Made by a program: the position numbers and the translations under genes. A model generated the notes under the pieces. That model saw only the letters and a program-made list of their open reading frames with translations. It had not been told where the DNA came from and did not search any database. Of a stretch of DNA of 64,000 nucleotides, positions 47,893 through 55,783 are shown piece by piece. Position 1 is the stretch's first letter, and each line of letters starts with the position of its first letter. The stretch comes from a bacterium (lineage in GTDB: Bacteria > Bacillota > Bacilli > Lactobacillales > Streptococcaceae). The stretch covers positions 62,001 through 126,000 of the forward strand of contig CAJNBX010000004.1 in the NCBI GenBank assembly GCA_905221115.1, given 5' to 3'.

Positions 47893-48441
47893 ATGACAAC
47901 ATTTACAATTCATACAGTCGAATCAGCACCAGCAGAAGTGAAAGAAGTTCTTGAAACAGTAGAAAAAGATAATAATGGCTATATTCCCAACCTAATCGGT
48001 CTCTTGGCTAATGCACCAACTGCTTTAGAAGCCTACAGAACTGTCGGAGCCATCAATCGTCGCAATAGCTTAACACCTGTTGAGCGTGAAGTGGTGCAAA
48101 TCACGGCAGCTGTGACCAATGGTTGTGCCTTCTGTGTCGCAGGTCACACCGCCTTTTCAATCAAACAAATCCAGATGAATGATGATCTGCTTCAAGCCCT
48201 TCGCAATCGTACTCCAATTGAAACAGATCCTAAATTAGACACCCTAGCTAAGTTTACCTTGGCAGTTATCAATACCAAGGGTCGTGTAGGAGATGAAGCC
48301 TTGACTGAGTTTCTAGAAGCTGGCTACACCCAACAAAATGCCTTGGATGTGGTTCTTGGTGTCAGCCTAGCAAGCCTCTGTAACTATGCCAATAACCTAG
48401 CCAATACACCCATTAACCCAGAATTGCAACCTTATGCCTAA
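47893..48441 (+). CDS. AhpD-like carboxymuconolactone decarboxylase family protein
   Basis: A 182-residue protein with the AhpD-type redox motif NGCAFCVAGHTAFS (CxxC followed by His), preceded by LTPVEREVVQITAAVTNGC. Proteins with this motif act as alkylhydroperoxidase-like thiol peroxidases or reductase partners; substrate unknown. Residues 1-40 (TIHTVESAPAEVKEVLETVE) form the usual helical start. ATG 47893 follows AGAGG (47881-47885) at seven bases; ATGs at 47875 and 47890 are less suitable. Flanked by terminators on both sides, hence a single-gene unit. Confidence 0.85.
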   Translation: MTTFTIHTVESAPAEVKEVLETVEKDNNGYIPNLIGLLANAPTALEAYRTVGAINRRNSLTPVEREVVQITAAVTNGCAFCVAGHTAFSIKQIQMNDDLLQALRNRTPIETDPKLDTLAKFTLAVINTKGRVGDEALTEFLEAGYTQQNALDVVLGVSLASLCNYANNLANTPINPELQPYA

Positions 48442-48452
48442 TTCATATCTGA

Positions 48453-48490
48453 GAAAAATGAAGTCTAAAATAATCGGACTTCATTTTTTA
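48453..48490 (+). terminator. Terminator of the AhpD-like gene
   Basis: Stem aaaatgaagtc (48455-48465) with gacttcatttt (48477-48487), followed by more Ts. Confidence 0.85.
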
Positions 48491-48501
48491 TCCCCTCATT
48501 T

Positions 48502-48521
48502 AAGCGCTTTTATGCTATACT
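48502..48521 (+). promoter_or_regulatory. Promoter of the TDT gene with a possible cre-like palindrome
   Basis: An extended -10, TGCTATACT (48513-48521), lies 29 bases before the start codon. The palindrome aagcgctt at 48502-48509 sits between the -35 and -10 regions and resembles the core of a CcpA site (two mismatches to the wider consensus). The promoter is likely; the operator is a guess. Confidence 0.45.
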
Positions 48522-48549
48522 GAAACTAACATGATTATTGGAGGTTAGG

Positions 48550-49449
48550 ATGAAAAAACTCCCCTTAGTATTTTCTGGTTGTTTGCTAGGTTTAGCAGGA
48601 GCTGGGAATCTCGTTTTAGATACGTTGCCGGTTCTGCCCCATCTTTTTAGTCTGACAGGTTTGGTTTTGTGGCTATTCTTTCTGATTTTGCATCTCTTTA
48701 ATTGGAAGGAAACCAAGCAAGAATTGACCAAGCCTCCTCTTTTGTCAGGAATGGCGACCTTTCCCATGGCTGGGATGATTTTATCTACCTATGTTTTTCG
48801 CGTCTTCCCTCATCTTCCTCTGGTAGCGCAAGGGCTCTGGTGGTTTTCATTTCTCTTGGATTTGGCCTTGATTGCTGGTTTTACCATCAAGTTTGCCTGT
48901 CCAAGTCAGAGGGTTCAGGCCACTCCTAGCTGGACGGTACTTTATGTGGGGATAGCAGTGGCTGCCTTAACCTATCCACTTGTAGGCATCATCGAAATTG
49001 CCTATGCGACCTTGAGTTTTGGTTTTCTCCTAACCTTCTATCTCTATCCCCTTATTTATAGCGATTTAAAGAAACATCCGCTCCCACTAGCCTTGCTTGG
49101 GCAAGAAGGAATCTACTGTGCTCCTTTCTCTCTACTCTTGGCTTCCCTGGTTCGAGTTGGAGGAGCCAGCCTACAAACCTGGGTCTTGATTGTCATGATC
49201 TTGCTTTCTCAATCCTTCTTTTTCTTTGTTTTAACTCGCCTGCCCAATATTTTAAAACAAGGCTTTCAACCAGCCTTCTCAGCCCTCACCTTCCCGACCA
49301 TTATCACAGCTACTTCGCTCAAGATGGCTCAGGGAATCTTGAAACTTCCATTGTTGGATTATTTGGTACTGGCTGAAATCGCTATTTGCTTAATTATTTT
49401 AATCTTTGTATTAGGCGCATATCTGAATTGGTTACGAAAAAAGGTCTAG
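48550..49449 (+). CDS. TDT-family transporter (tellurite-resistance/dicarboxylate type)
   Basis: A 299-residue protein with about ten membrane helices and the TDT start LPLVFSGCLLGLAGAGNLVL, then PMAGMILSTYVFRVFP. The family includes TehA and the SLAC1 anion channels; the streptococcal member is uncharacterised, and the tellurite label is historical. ATG 48550 is preferred because GGAGG (48540-48544) precedes it; TTG 48538 overlaps that site. Its stop lies inside a hairpin shared with convergent serS. Confidence 0.82.
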   Translation: MKKLPLVFSGCLLGLAGAGNLVLDTLPVLPHLFSLTGLVLWLFFLILHLFNWKETKQELTKPPLLSGMATFPMAGMILSTYVFRVFPHLPLVAQGLWWFSFLLDLALIAGFTIKFACPSQRVQATPSWTVLYVGIAVAALTYPLVGIIEIAYATLSFGFLLTFYLYPLIYSDLKKHPLPLALLGQEGIYCAPFSLLLASLVRVGGASLQTWVLIVMILLSQSFFFFVLTRLPNILKQGFQPAFSALTFPTIITATSLKMAQGILKLPLLDYLVLAEIAICLIILIFVLGAYLNWLRKKV

Positions 49450-49477
49450 CTAGAAATAGCTAAACCTTATTTTTTAT
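49439..49477 (+). terminator. Bidirectional terminator between the TDT gene and serS
   Basis: Inverted repeat around aaggtctagcta (49441-49452) with tagctaaacctt (49457-49468), one mismatch, flanked by A6 on the left and T6 on the right. It overlaps the TDT stop codon and ends just before the serS stop. Confidence 0.8.
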
Positions 49478-50748
49478 GGTTTGATAATTTCAGCTCCACC
49501 CATGTATGGACGAAGAGCTTCTGGAATAGTTACAGAACCATCTTCATTTTGGTAGTTTTCAAGAATAGCAGCCACCGTACGTCCAACTGCAAGTCCAGAA
49601 CCGTTCAAGGTATGAAGGAGTTTCACCTTGCCATCAGCTTCATCACGGTAACGGATTTGGGCACGACGGGCTTGGAAATCTTCTGTGTTTGAACAGCTTG
49701 AGATTTCACGGTAGGTATTTTGGGCTGGAATCCACACTTCCAAGTCGTAAGTTTTAGCAGCTGAGAAGCCCATATCTCCAGTAGAGAGAGCAACGACACG
49801 GTATGGAAGGTTAAGTTTTTGAAGAATGTTTTCAGCGTTGGCTGTCATTTTTTCCAATTCTTCGTAAGATTCTTCTGGTTTGGCAAATTTAACCATTTCA
49901 ACCTTGTGGAATTGGTGCAAACGAATCAAGCCACGAGTATCTCGACCAGCAGAACCAGCCTCAGAACGGAATGATGGACTCATAGCAGTGAAGTAGATTG
50001 GCAGATCTTTACCGTCAAGGATTTCATCACGGTAGTAGTTTGTCAGAGGAACTTCAGCTGTAGGAATAAGGACATAATTGCTGTCGCTCAATTCAAAAGT
50101 ATCTTCCTTGAATTTTGGATATTGACCAGTCCCAAACATAGAATCATGGTTAACCATGTAAGGTGTGATGACTTCCGTATAGCCTTCTTTTCCATGTTCA
50201 TCCAACATAAAGTTATAGATAGCACGCTCCAAACGAGCACCGAGACCTTTATAGAAGAGGAAACGAGCGCCTGTTACCTTACCACCGCGTTCCCAGTCAA
50301 GGATACCAAGATCTTCACCAAGATCCCAGTGAGCTTTTGGTTCGAAGTCAAACTCGCGTGGAGTCCCCCAACGGCGAACTTCCACATTGTCATCTTCATC
50401 AGCCCCAACAGGAACACTATCAGCTGGAATATTTGGAAGAGTCGTTGTAAATTCTGTCAATTTAGCATCGATTTCGGCCAATTCAGCATCCAAGGCTTTA
50501 ACCTCAGCAGATAGAGTTTGCATGGCAGCAATCTTATCATCTGCATTTTCCTTGTTGCGCTTAGCTTGGGCAATCTCAGCAGAAACTGTGTTACGTTCTG
50601 CTTTTAAAGTTTCAACCTTGACCAAGATGTCACGACGTTTAGCATCGATTTCTTTCATCTCATTCAAGACAGCAGCATCTACACCACGTGTAGCTAATTT
50701 TTCTGCGACAGCATCAAAGTCTGTACGAATACGTTTGATATCTAACAT
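49474..50748 (-). CDS. serS: Seryl-tRNA synthetase
   Basis: A 424-residue class II synthetase. The N-terminal antiparallel coiled coil ([20 protein letters not shown] onward, about 30-105) binds the long variable arm of tRNA-Ser. Catalytic motif 2 is [20 protein letters not shown] and motif 3 is [21 protein letters not shown] start at ATG 50748 with AAAGGAG upstream; the frame stays open for 28 more codons, but those bases are the T-box terminator region. Expression depends on the T-box leader. Confidence 0.97.
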   Translation of the reverse strand: MLDIKRIRTDFDAVAEKLATRGVDAAVLNEMKEIDAKRRDILVKVETLKAERNTVSAEIAQAKRNKENADDKIAAMQTLSAEVKALDAELAEIDAKLTEFTTTLPNIPADSVPVGADEDDNVEVRRWGTPREFDFEPKAHWDLGEDLGILDWERGGKVTGARFLFYKGLGARLERAIYNFMLDEHGKEGYTEVITPYMVNHDSMFGTGQYPKFKEDTFELSDSNYVLIPTAEVPLTNYYRDEILDGKDLPIYFTAMSPSFRSEAGSAGRDTRGLIRLHQFHKVEMVKFAKPEESYEELEKMTANAENILQKLNLPYRVVALSTGDMGFSAAKTYDLEVWIPAQNTYREISSCSNTEDFQARRAQIRYRDEADGKVKLLHTLNGSGLAVGRTVAAILENYQNEDGSVTIPEALRPYMGGAEIIKP

Positions 50749-50946
50749 AAGAACTCCTTTGTGAAAAAAGCACACCTGACAAAGCGTTGGAGTGGCAGGG
50801 CCACGGTTCCATCCAACTTCACAGGTGTGCACTTGATTGTGTATGTAATTGTTACTAACGGTAGAATTTCACCTATCCCTCCTATCTGCTCGCAGCACCC
50901 GCAGACTTTCTGAAAGAAGAAGATAACCTACTTATCCGTTGCTATG
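50749..50946 (-). ncRNA. T-box leader of serS (specifier UCU)
   Basis: On the minus strand the leader contains the T-box sequence GTTGGATGGAACCGTGGCC (50799-50817). It lies within a terminator whose outer arms are gcacacctg (50822-50830) and caggtgtgc (50770-50778), followed by a T run (50762-50769). In Stem I the segment GGTGAAATTCTACC carries the likely specifier UCU (50873-50875), a serine codon, next to the expected purine. Uncharged tRNA-Ser would favour the antiterminator and raise serS expression. Confidence 0.93.
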
Positions 50947-50975
50947 ATTATACTAAAGTTTCTACTTTTTTGCAA
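50947..50975 (-). promoter_or_regulatory. Promoter of the serS T-box transcript
   Basis: Minus strand: TTGCAA (50975-50970), 17 bases, TATAAT (50952-50947). It overlaps the 3' end of the upstream DUF956 gene. Confidence 0.8.
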
Positions 50976-51333
50976 ATAGATTTTTAAATTTTTGACCAAT
51001 GGTTTGAATCAGGGTAGGAAGTTTGACGACCTTGTCATTGCCCAGTTTTTCACGAGCAATTTTAAGAATGGCACCTGAGTCTTTTGATGCAAAGAGGAAT
51101 TTTCCTCTGTCTGTAAAGACTTCGAAGTGGCGACTGATTTTCCGACCAGTGACATTGGCTCCAATTTGGTTGATATGGCTCCAAGGAATCTGGATAAATT
51201 GTTCGACATTGACATCGGGGTAAAATTCTAAGGCCTGATCTCCGACCAGGAATTTCCCAACTTTCCCAGCGATAGAGAGGTAGGAAGTGCCTGTCGTGCT
51301 GAGAAGCACTGTTTTGTTAAGTGATTGAGCCAT
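50962..51333 (-). CDS. manO: DUF956 family protein (ManO-type)
   Basis: A 123-residue protein, MAQSLNKTVLLSTTGTSYLS, with the DUF956 core KVGKFLVGDQALEFYPDVNV and WSHINQIGANVTGRKISRHF. In many Firmicutes it is encoded after the mannose PTS genes and called ManO, a presumed regulator; here it stands between lysC and serS, as I recall for pneumococcus. The fold resembles GRAM/PH-like domains. Role unproven. It begins two bases after the lysC stop, so they form one operon. Confidence 0.85.
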   Translation of the reverse strand: MAQSLNKTVLLSTTGTSYLSIAGKVGKFLVGDQALEFYPDVNVEQFIQIPWSHINQIGANVTGRKISRHFEVFTDRGKFLFASKDSGAILKIAREKLGNDKVVKLPTLIQTIGQKFKNLFAKK

Positions 51334-51335
51334 GC

Positions 51336-52700
51336 TTAGTCTTCCTTGTTTTCACCGAAAAAGGCATTGTAGAGGGCTTTAATAGCTGCTTTCTCTTGGT
51401 CCTTATGGACAACAAACATAATAGATACTTCACTAGAACCTTGAGACATCATCTGGATGTTGATCTTATTTTCAGATAGAGCGCGTGTTGCAGTAGCAGT
51501 CACTCCGATATGGCTCTTCATCTTTTCACCAACAATCATAATGATTGAAAGGTCGTGCTCGATTTCTGCATGGTCTACTTCAGCCTTTTGAACCAATTGA
51601 CGCAGGATTTCTTCTTCCTTGATAGGAGTTAGTTCACGAGAACGGAGGATGATTGAAAGATCGTCGATACCTGTTGGCATATGTTCCCAACCGATGTTAA
51701 GATCTTCAAGGATTTGAAGAACCTTGCGTCCAAATCCAACCTCACGGTTCATGAGGTATTTCGACATGTTGATGCTGACAAAGCCTGAGTCACCAGCAAT
51801 TCCCACAACTGGAAATTCATCACTACTGTGTTTTAGAACGATACAAGTACCTGGATGGTCAGGGTTGTTGGTATTCTTGATAACGAGAGGAATTTTTCCT
51901 CGGTAGGCAGGTAGAAGGGCTTCGTCATGAAGGACTGAGAAGCCTGCATAGGCCAACTCACGCATTTCACGGTAGGTTAACTCAGGAATCGAGTGTGGTT
52001 GGTGGATAATACCAGGGTGGGCTGCAAAGATACCATCAACGTCTGTAAAGTTTTCATAGAGGTCAGCCTTAACACCTGCAGCAATGATAGAACCTGTAAT
52101 GTCTGATCCTCCACGTGAGAAGGTACAGATTTGATTTTCCTTGGTAACCCCAAAGAAACCAGGAATGACAAGGACTTCATTTGCATTTGTCAATTCTTCA
52201 ATCTTGTCATAACTTGATGGAATGATGCGAGCGTGACCAGGTTCACTTGTGACCACAATACCAGCTTCTCTAGGGTGCACATAGCGTGCATCGATCCCGT
52301 TTTGATTAAAGTAGGCAGCAATCAATTTAGCATTGTTGTTTTCACCCGCTGCTAGGAAAGTATCGTAGAGAAATTCATTTTCATCAATAGGAAGAGTGGC
52401 CAAGGCACGAATGCTTTTTGAAATTTTTTCTAGTACAGCCGGTTTAAGACCTAGTTCACTAACCATAGCAGCATAGCGGTCGATAATCCAGTTTTGACTC
52501 TTGCTAATATCGTTACCAGCAACATAGTCGCGATAGTATTTAATTAAAGCATCCGTAACCTTAGTATCTTCAGCATTGCGTTTACCAGGCGCAGAAACGA
52601 CGACAAAACGACGCTCTGAATCGCTTTTGACGATGTTTAAAACTTTTTCTAATTGACTAGCAGAGGCAAGAGAGCTACCTCCAAATTTAACAACTTTCAT
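51336..52700 (-). CDS. lysC: Aspartate kinase
   Basis: A 454-residue enzyme phosphorylating aspartate, the first step to lysine, threonine, methionine and diaminopimelate or peptidoglycan lysine. Catalytic signature MKVVKFGGSSLAS at the N-terminus, then FSRGGSDITGSIIAAGV, and two ACT domains at the C-terminus (about 300-450, IAGDSGFVSINMSKY and IMIVGEKMKSHIGVTATAT) for allosteric control. Cotranscribed with DUF956. Confidence 0.96.
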   Translation of the reverse strand: MKVVKFGGSSLASASQLEKVLNIVKSDSERRFVVVSAPGKRNAEDTKVTDALIKYYRDYVAGNDISKSQNWIIDRYAAMVSELGLKPAVLEKISKSIRALATLPIDENEFLYDTFLAAGENNNAKLIAAYFNQNGIDARYVHPREAGIVVTSEPGHARIIPSSYDKIEELTNANEVLVIPGFFGVTKENQICTFSRGGSDITGSIIAAGVKADLYENFTDVDGIFAAHPGIIHQPHSIPELTYREMRELAYAGFSVLHDEALLPAYRGKIPLVIKNTNNPDHPGTCIVLKHSSDEFPVVGIAGDSGFVSINMSKYLMNREVGFGRKVLQILEDLNIGWEHMPTGIDDLSIILRSRELTPIKEEEILRQLVQKAEVDHAEIEHDLSIIMIVGEKMKSHIGVTATATRALSENKINIQMMSQGSSEVSIMFVVHKDQEKAAIKALYNAFFGENKED

Positions 52701-52729
52701 AAGAACTCCTAAAGTAAGTATTTTATACG

Positions 52730-52758
52730 ATTATAGCAGAAAGAAAGCCTTTTTTCAA
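52730..52758 (-). promoter_or_regulatory. Promoter of lysC
   Basis: Minus strand: TTGAAA (52758-52753), 17 bases, TATAAT (52735-52730), about 30 bases before the lysC ATG. The rest of the 407-base gap to fabM (52701-53107) holds about 120 bases of unremarkable AT-rich sequence and then a BOX element. Confidence 0.82.
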
Positions 52759-52880
52759 TGAAGAAAATAAGATGCTTTCTAGGGTAAAGCGATCCTTGCC
52801 AATCGGCTGAGACACTTTTAGTCGATTTTTCCTTGCTTTCGAGTTTTAAAAAAGATATACTTTGAAAACAAAATAATTTA

Positions 52881-53078
52881 ATACTCAATGAAAATCAAAG
52901 AGCAAACTAGGAAGCTAGCCGTAGACTGCTCAAAGCACTGCTTTGAGGTTGTAAATAAGACTGACGAAGTCAGCTCAAAACACTGTTTTGAGGTTGTGGA
53001 TAGAACTGACGAAGTCAGTAACCATACCTACGGCAAGGCGAAGCTGACGTGGTTTGAATTTGATTTTCGAAGAGTATA
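52881..53078 (-). repeat. Full BOX element with two boxB modules
   Basis: 198 bases in inverse orientation: boxC half at left (atactcaatgaaaatcaaag, caaactaggaagctagcc), two boxB copies with a 45-base period (starting about 52929 and 52974, each ctcaaagcactg/ctcaaaacactg through actgacgaagtcag), then boxA at right (ctacggcaaggcgaagctgacg through ttcgaagagtat). It ends 29 bases before the fabM start, so it lies in the fabM leader or promoter region. Confidence 0.93.
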
Positions 53079-53107
53079 AACTGCTTATAAAATAAAAAGG
53101 AGTCCCG

Positions 53108-53883
53108 ATGGAACACATTATTTATCAGCTTGATAAGGACTTGGCAATCCTTACCTTGAATCGTCCTGAGGTCGCGAATGGTTTTCATATCCCTATGTGT
53201 GAGGAGATTTTAGAAGTGCTGACCCTGGCGGAAGAGGATTCATCTGTGCATTTTATATTGATTAATGCTAATGGAAAAGTTTTCTCAGTTGGGGGAGATT
53301 TGGTTGAGATGAAGCGAGCAGTCGATGAGGATGATATTCCATCCTTGACGAAAATCGCAGAATTGGTCAATACTATTTCCTATAAAATCAAGCAAATAGG
53401 CAAACCTATCTTGATGGAGCTGTTGCAGGTGCCGCAGCGAATATGGCTGTTGCTGCAGATTTCTGTCTTGCAACGGATAAAGCTAAGTTTATCCAAGCCT
53501 TTGTTGGGGTTGGTTTGGCTCCTGATGCGGGTGGGATTCACCTCTTGAGTCGTAGTATTGGTGTGACGCGTGCTGCTCAATTAGCTATGACAGGAGAGGC
53601 TTTGACCGCAGATAAAGCTCTGGAGTGGGGCCTGGTTTACCGCATCTGTGAAGCTGATAAACTTGAAAAGACGAGAGAACAGCTTCTTAAAAAATTAAGA
53701 CGTGGCTCAGCTAATTCTTATGCAGCTATCAAGAAGTTGGTTTGGGAGAGCCAATTTAAAGATTGGCAAGATTATGCTGCTTTAGAATTGAACCTACAGG
53801 AATCTTTGGCCCAAACAGAGGATTTCAAAGAGGGAGTTCGGGCTCATTCGGAGAGAAGAAGGCCTAAATTTACAGGAAAATAA
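53108..53883 (+). pseudogene. fabM: Trans-2-decenoyl-ACP isomerase FabM, frameshifted
   Basis: FabM converts trans-2- to cis-3-decenoyl-ACP and is the streptococcal entry to unsaturated fatty acids. The first 102 codons read correctly ([47 protein letters not shown]). The remainder, [20 protein letters not shown] to RRRPKFTGK, is in another frame beginning at 53413. The break falls at GATGGAG (53413-53419). FabM relatives have two or three more residues here (LMEVDGAVAG), and a 10-base deletion between two GATGGAG copies explains the junction exactly. AAGGAG precedes ATG 53108. Null allele unless this is an assembly error. Confidence 0.88.
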
Positions 53884-53891
53884 AAAAATAC

Positions 53892-53920
53892 TTGCACTGT
53901 TCTTTGAACTTTGATATAAT
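53892..53920 (+). promoter_or_regulatory. Promoter of fabT
   Basis: TTGCAC (53892-53897), 17 bases, TATAAT (53915-53920). The following aatttttctgtcaaatg (53918-53934) matches one half of a FabT palindrome well and the other poorly, so autoregulation may be weak here. Confidence 0.7.
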
Positions 53921-53974
53921 TTTTCTGTCAAATGTTTTGATTGTGAAAGTTTTTTGAAAAGGAGGGAAAAGAGA

Positions 53975-54409
53975 TTGGACTACCAACGAATTAATGAATA
54001 TTTAACATCTATATTTAACAATGTCCTCGTCATCGAGGAAGTTAGCTTGAGGGGTAGTCGTTTCAAGGATATCTCCATCAAAGAAGTCCATACAATCGAT
54101 GTAATTGGAAAATTCCCAGATGTGACGCCAAGTCAAGTGTCGAAAGAGTTGATGGTGACTCTTGGGACGGTTACGACGAGTCTGAATAATCTTGAACGAA
54201 AGGGTTACGTTGAACGCATTCGCTCAGAGCAGGATCGTCGTGTGGTGCATCTGCATTTGACAAAGAAGGGTCGCTTGGTTCATAGACTACATAAACGCTT
54301 CCACAAGGCCATGGTTGAAAAAATCATTGATGGTATGAGTAAGGAAGAAATTGCTGTTATGGGTAAAGGTTTGACCAATCTTTACCAATTTTTGGAGGAT
54401 TTGAGATAA
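53975..54409 (+). CDS. fabT: MarR-family fatty acid synthesis regulator FabT
   Basis: A 144-residue MarR-type repressor using acyl-ACP as corepressor in streptococci. TTG 53975 is the start: it follows AAGGAGGG (53959-53966) by eight bases and gives the usual [18 protein letters not shown]. The winged helix is [20 protein letters not shown] with wing [20 protein letters not shown]. The next start (fabH) shares the last base of its stop. It controls the downstream genes through sites such as the one before fabK. Confidence 0.95.
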   Translation: MDYQRINEYLTSIFNNVLVIEEVSLRGSRFKDISIKEVHTIDVIGKFPDVTPSQVSKELMVTLGTVTTSLNNLERKGYVERIRSEQDRRVVHLHLTKKGRLVHRLHKRFHKAMVEKIIDGMSKEEIAVMGKGLTNLYQFLEDLR

Positions 54410-55383
54410 TGGCTTTTGCAAAAATAAGCCAGGTTGCTCATTATGTTCCAGAGCAAGTGGTTACAAATCATGATTTGGCCCAGATTATGGATACCAATGA
54501 TGAGTGGATTTCAAGTCGGACGGGAATACGACAAAGGCATATTTCAAGAACAGAATCTACTAGTGATTTGGCTACAGAAGTTGCGAAGAAACTGATGGCA
54601 AAAGCTGGAATCACAGGGGAGGAGCTGGATTTTATCATCCTAGCTACCATTACTCCAGATTCGATGATGCCCTCTACAGCTGCTCGTGTCCAAGCTAATA
54701 TTGGTGCTAATGAGGCCTTTGCTTTTGACCTAACAGCTGCTTGTAGTGGATTTGTATTTGCTCTTTCAACTGCTGAAAAGTTTATCGCTTCTGGTCGCTT
54801 TCAAAAAGGCTTGGTGATTGGTAGTGAAACCCTCTCTAAGGCAGTCGATTGGTCAGATCGATCAACAGCTGTCTTGTTTGGAGATGGTGCTGGTGGTGTC
54901 TTGCTAGAAGCTAGCGAGCAAGAGCATTTCTTGGCTGAGAGTCTCAATAGTGATGGGAGTCGCAGTGAGTGTCTGACCTATGGACATTCAGGCTTGCATT
55001 CGCCATTTTCAGATCAAGAAAATGTAGATTCATTTTTGAAGATGGATGGGCGCGCAGTCTTTGATTTTGCCATTCGAGATGTAGCCAAGTCTATCAAACA
55101 GACTATTGATGAATCTCCTGTAGAGGCGACAGACTTGGATTATCTGCTACTTCACCAGGCCAATGACCGTATCTTGGATAAGATGGCTAGAAAAATCGGT
55201 GTCGACCGAGATAAACTTCCAGCCAATATGATGGAATATGGTAATACTAGTGCAGCCAGTATCCCGATTTTACTTTCAGAGTGTGTAGAACAAGGTCTCA
55301 TCCATTTAGATGGTAGTCAGACTGTTCTGTTATCAGGCTTCGGTGGAGGCTTGACCTGGGGCACGCTCATTCTTACAATTTAG
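54409..55383 (+). CDS. fabH: Beta-ketoacyl-ACP synthase III
   Basis: A 324-residue condensing enzyme joining acetyl-CoA and malonyl-ACP to start each chain. Catalytic Cys in [13 protein letters not shown], His in [15 protein letters not shown], Asn in [16 protein letters not shown]. Also typical are [17 protein letters not shown] and [12 protein letters not shown]. Overlaps fabT by one base, so translation is coupled. Normal length. Confidence 0.97.
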   Translation: MAFAKISQVAHYVPEQVVTNHDLAQIMDTNDEWISSRTGIRQRHISRTESTSDLATEVAKKLMAKAGITGEELDFIILATITPDSMMPSTAARVQANIGANEAFAFDLTAACSGFVFALSTAEKFIASGRFQKGLVIGSETLSKAVDWSDRSTAVLFGDGAGGVLLEASEQEHFLAESLNSDGSRSECLTYGHSGLHSPFSDQENVDSFLKMDGRAVFDFAIRDVAKSIKQTIDESPVEATDLDYLLLHQANDRILDKMARKIGVDRDKLPANMMEYGNTSAASIPILLSECVEQGLIHLDGSQTVLLSGFGGGLTWGTLILTI

Positions 55384-55441
55384 GTAATCATGTGGTGAAC
55401 ACATTGTTATAAAAAACTATTTATTTTAAAGGAGTCCTATC

Positions 55442-55666
55442 ATGGCAGTATTTGAAAAAGTACAAGAAATTATCGTTGAAGAACTTGGAAAAGACGCATC
55501 AGAAGTAACACTTGAATCAACTTTTGATGATTTGGACGCAGATTCATTGGACTTGTTCCAAGTAATCTCAGAAATCGAAGATGCTTTTGATATCCAAATC
55601 GAAGCAGAAGATGACTTGAAAACAGTTGGTGACTTGGTTGCCTACGTTGAAGAGCAAACAAAATAA
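55442..55666 (+). CDS. acpP: Acyl carrier protein
   Basis: A 74-residue acidic four-helix protein. The phosphopantetheine attachment Ser is in DADSLDLFQ, with a following [20 protein letters not shown] helix. AAGGAG precedes ATG 55442. It carries the growing chain for all enzymes of the cluster. In this cluster it lies between fabH and fabK; a weak hairpin follows it. Confidence 0.96.
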   Translation: MAVFEKVQEIIVEELGKDASEVTLESTFDDLDADSLDLFQVISEIEDAFDIQIEAEDDLKTVGDLVAYVEEQTK

Positions 55667-55684
55667 GCAGAATATACGATAGAA

Positions 55685-55713
55685 GGAGTAGGGAAACCCG
55701 CTCCCTCTTGTTT
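55685..55713 (+). terminator. Weak hairpin after acpP (possible attenuator)
   Basis: ggag (55685-55688) and ggg (55691-55693) pair with ccc (55697-55699) and ctcc (55701-55704), followed by ctcttgttt. It could reduce read-through from acpP into fabK, separating two FabT-controlled parts of the cluster. Confidence 0.4.
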
Positions 55714-55720
55714 AGGCAAT

Positions 55721-55737
55721 AGTTTGATTGTCAAATT
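55721..55737 (+). promoter_or_regulatory. FabT operator upstream of fabK
   Basis: agtttgattgtcaaatt is a near-perfect palindrome and matches the FabT site described in pneumococcus (ANTTTGATTATCAAANT type). It lies 47 bases before fabK. A promoter is expected around it, but hexamers are not obvious. Confidence 0.85.
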
Positions 55738-55783
55738 ATGACGGTATCGAACTATTACGTAAGCAAGAAACGATGGAGGCACT

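Noticed and set aside
50749..50832. N-terminal extension of serS
   Set aside because: These bases form the T-box terminator; the standard synthetase start with AAAGGAG is at 50748.
52888..53079. 63-codon open frame between lysC and fabM
   Set aside because: It lies wholly within the BOX repeat and reads its boxB/boxA modules; no ribosome site and no protein-like composition.
53108..53548. fabM first frame read as a complete 146-residue protein
   Set aside because: After codon 102 the product loses all similarity to the isomerase, while the expected sequence continues in another frame.
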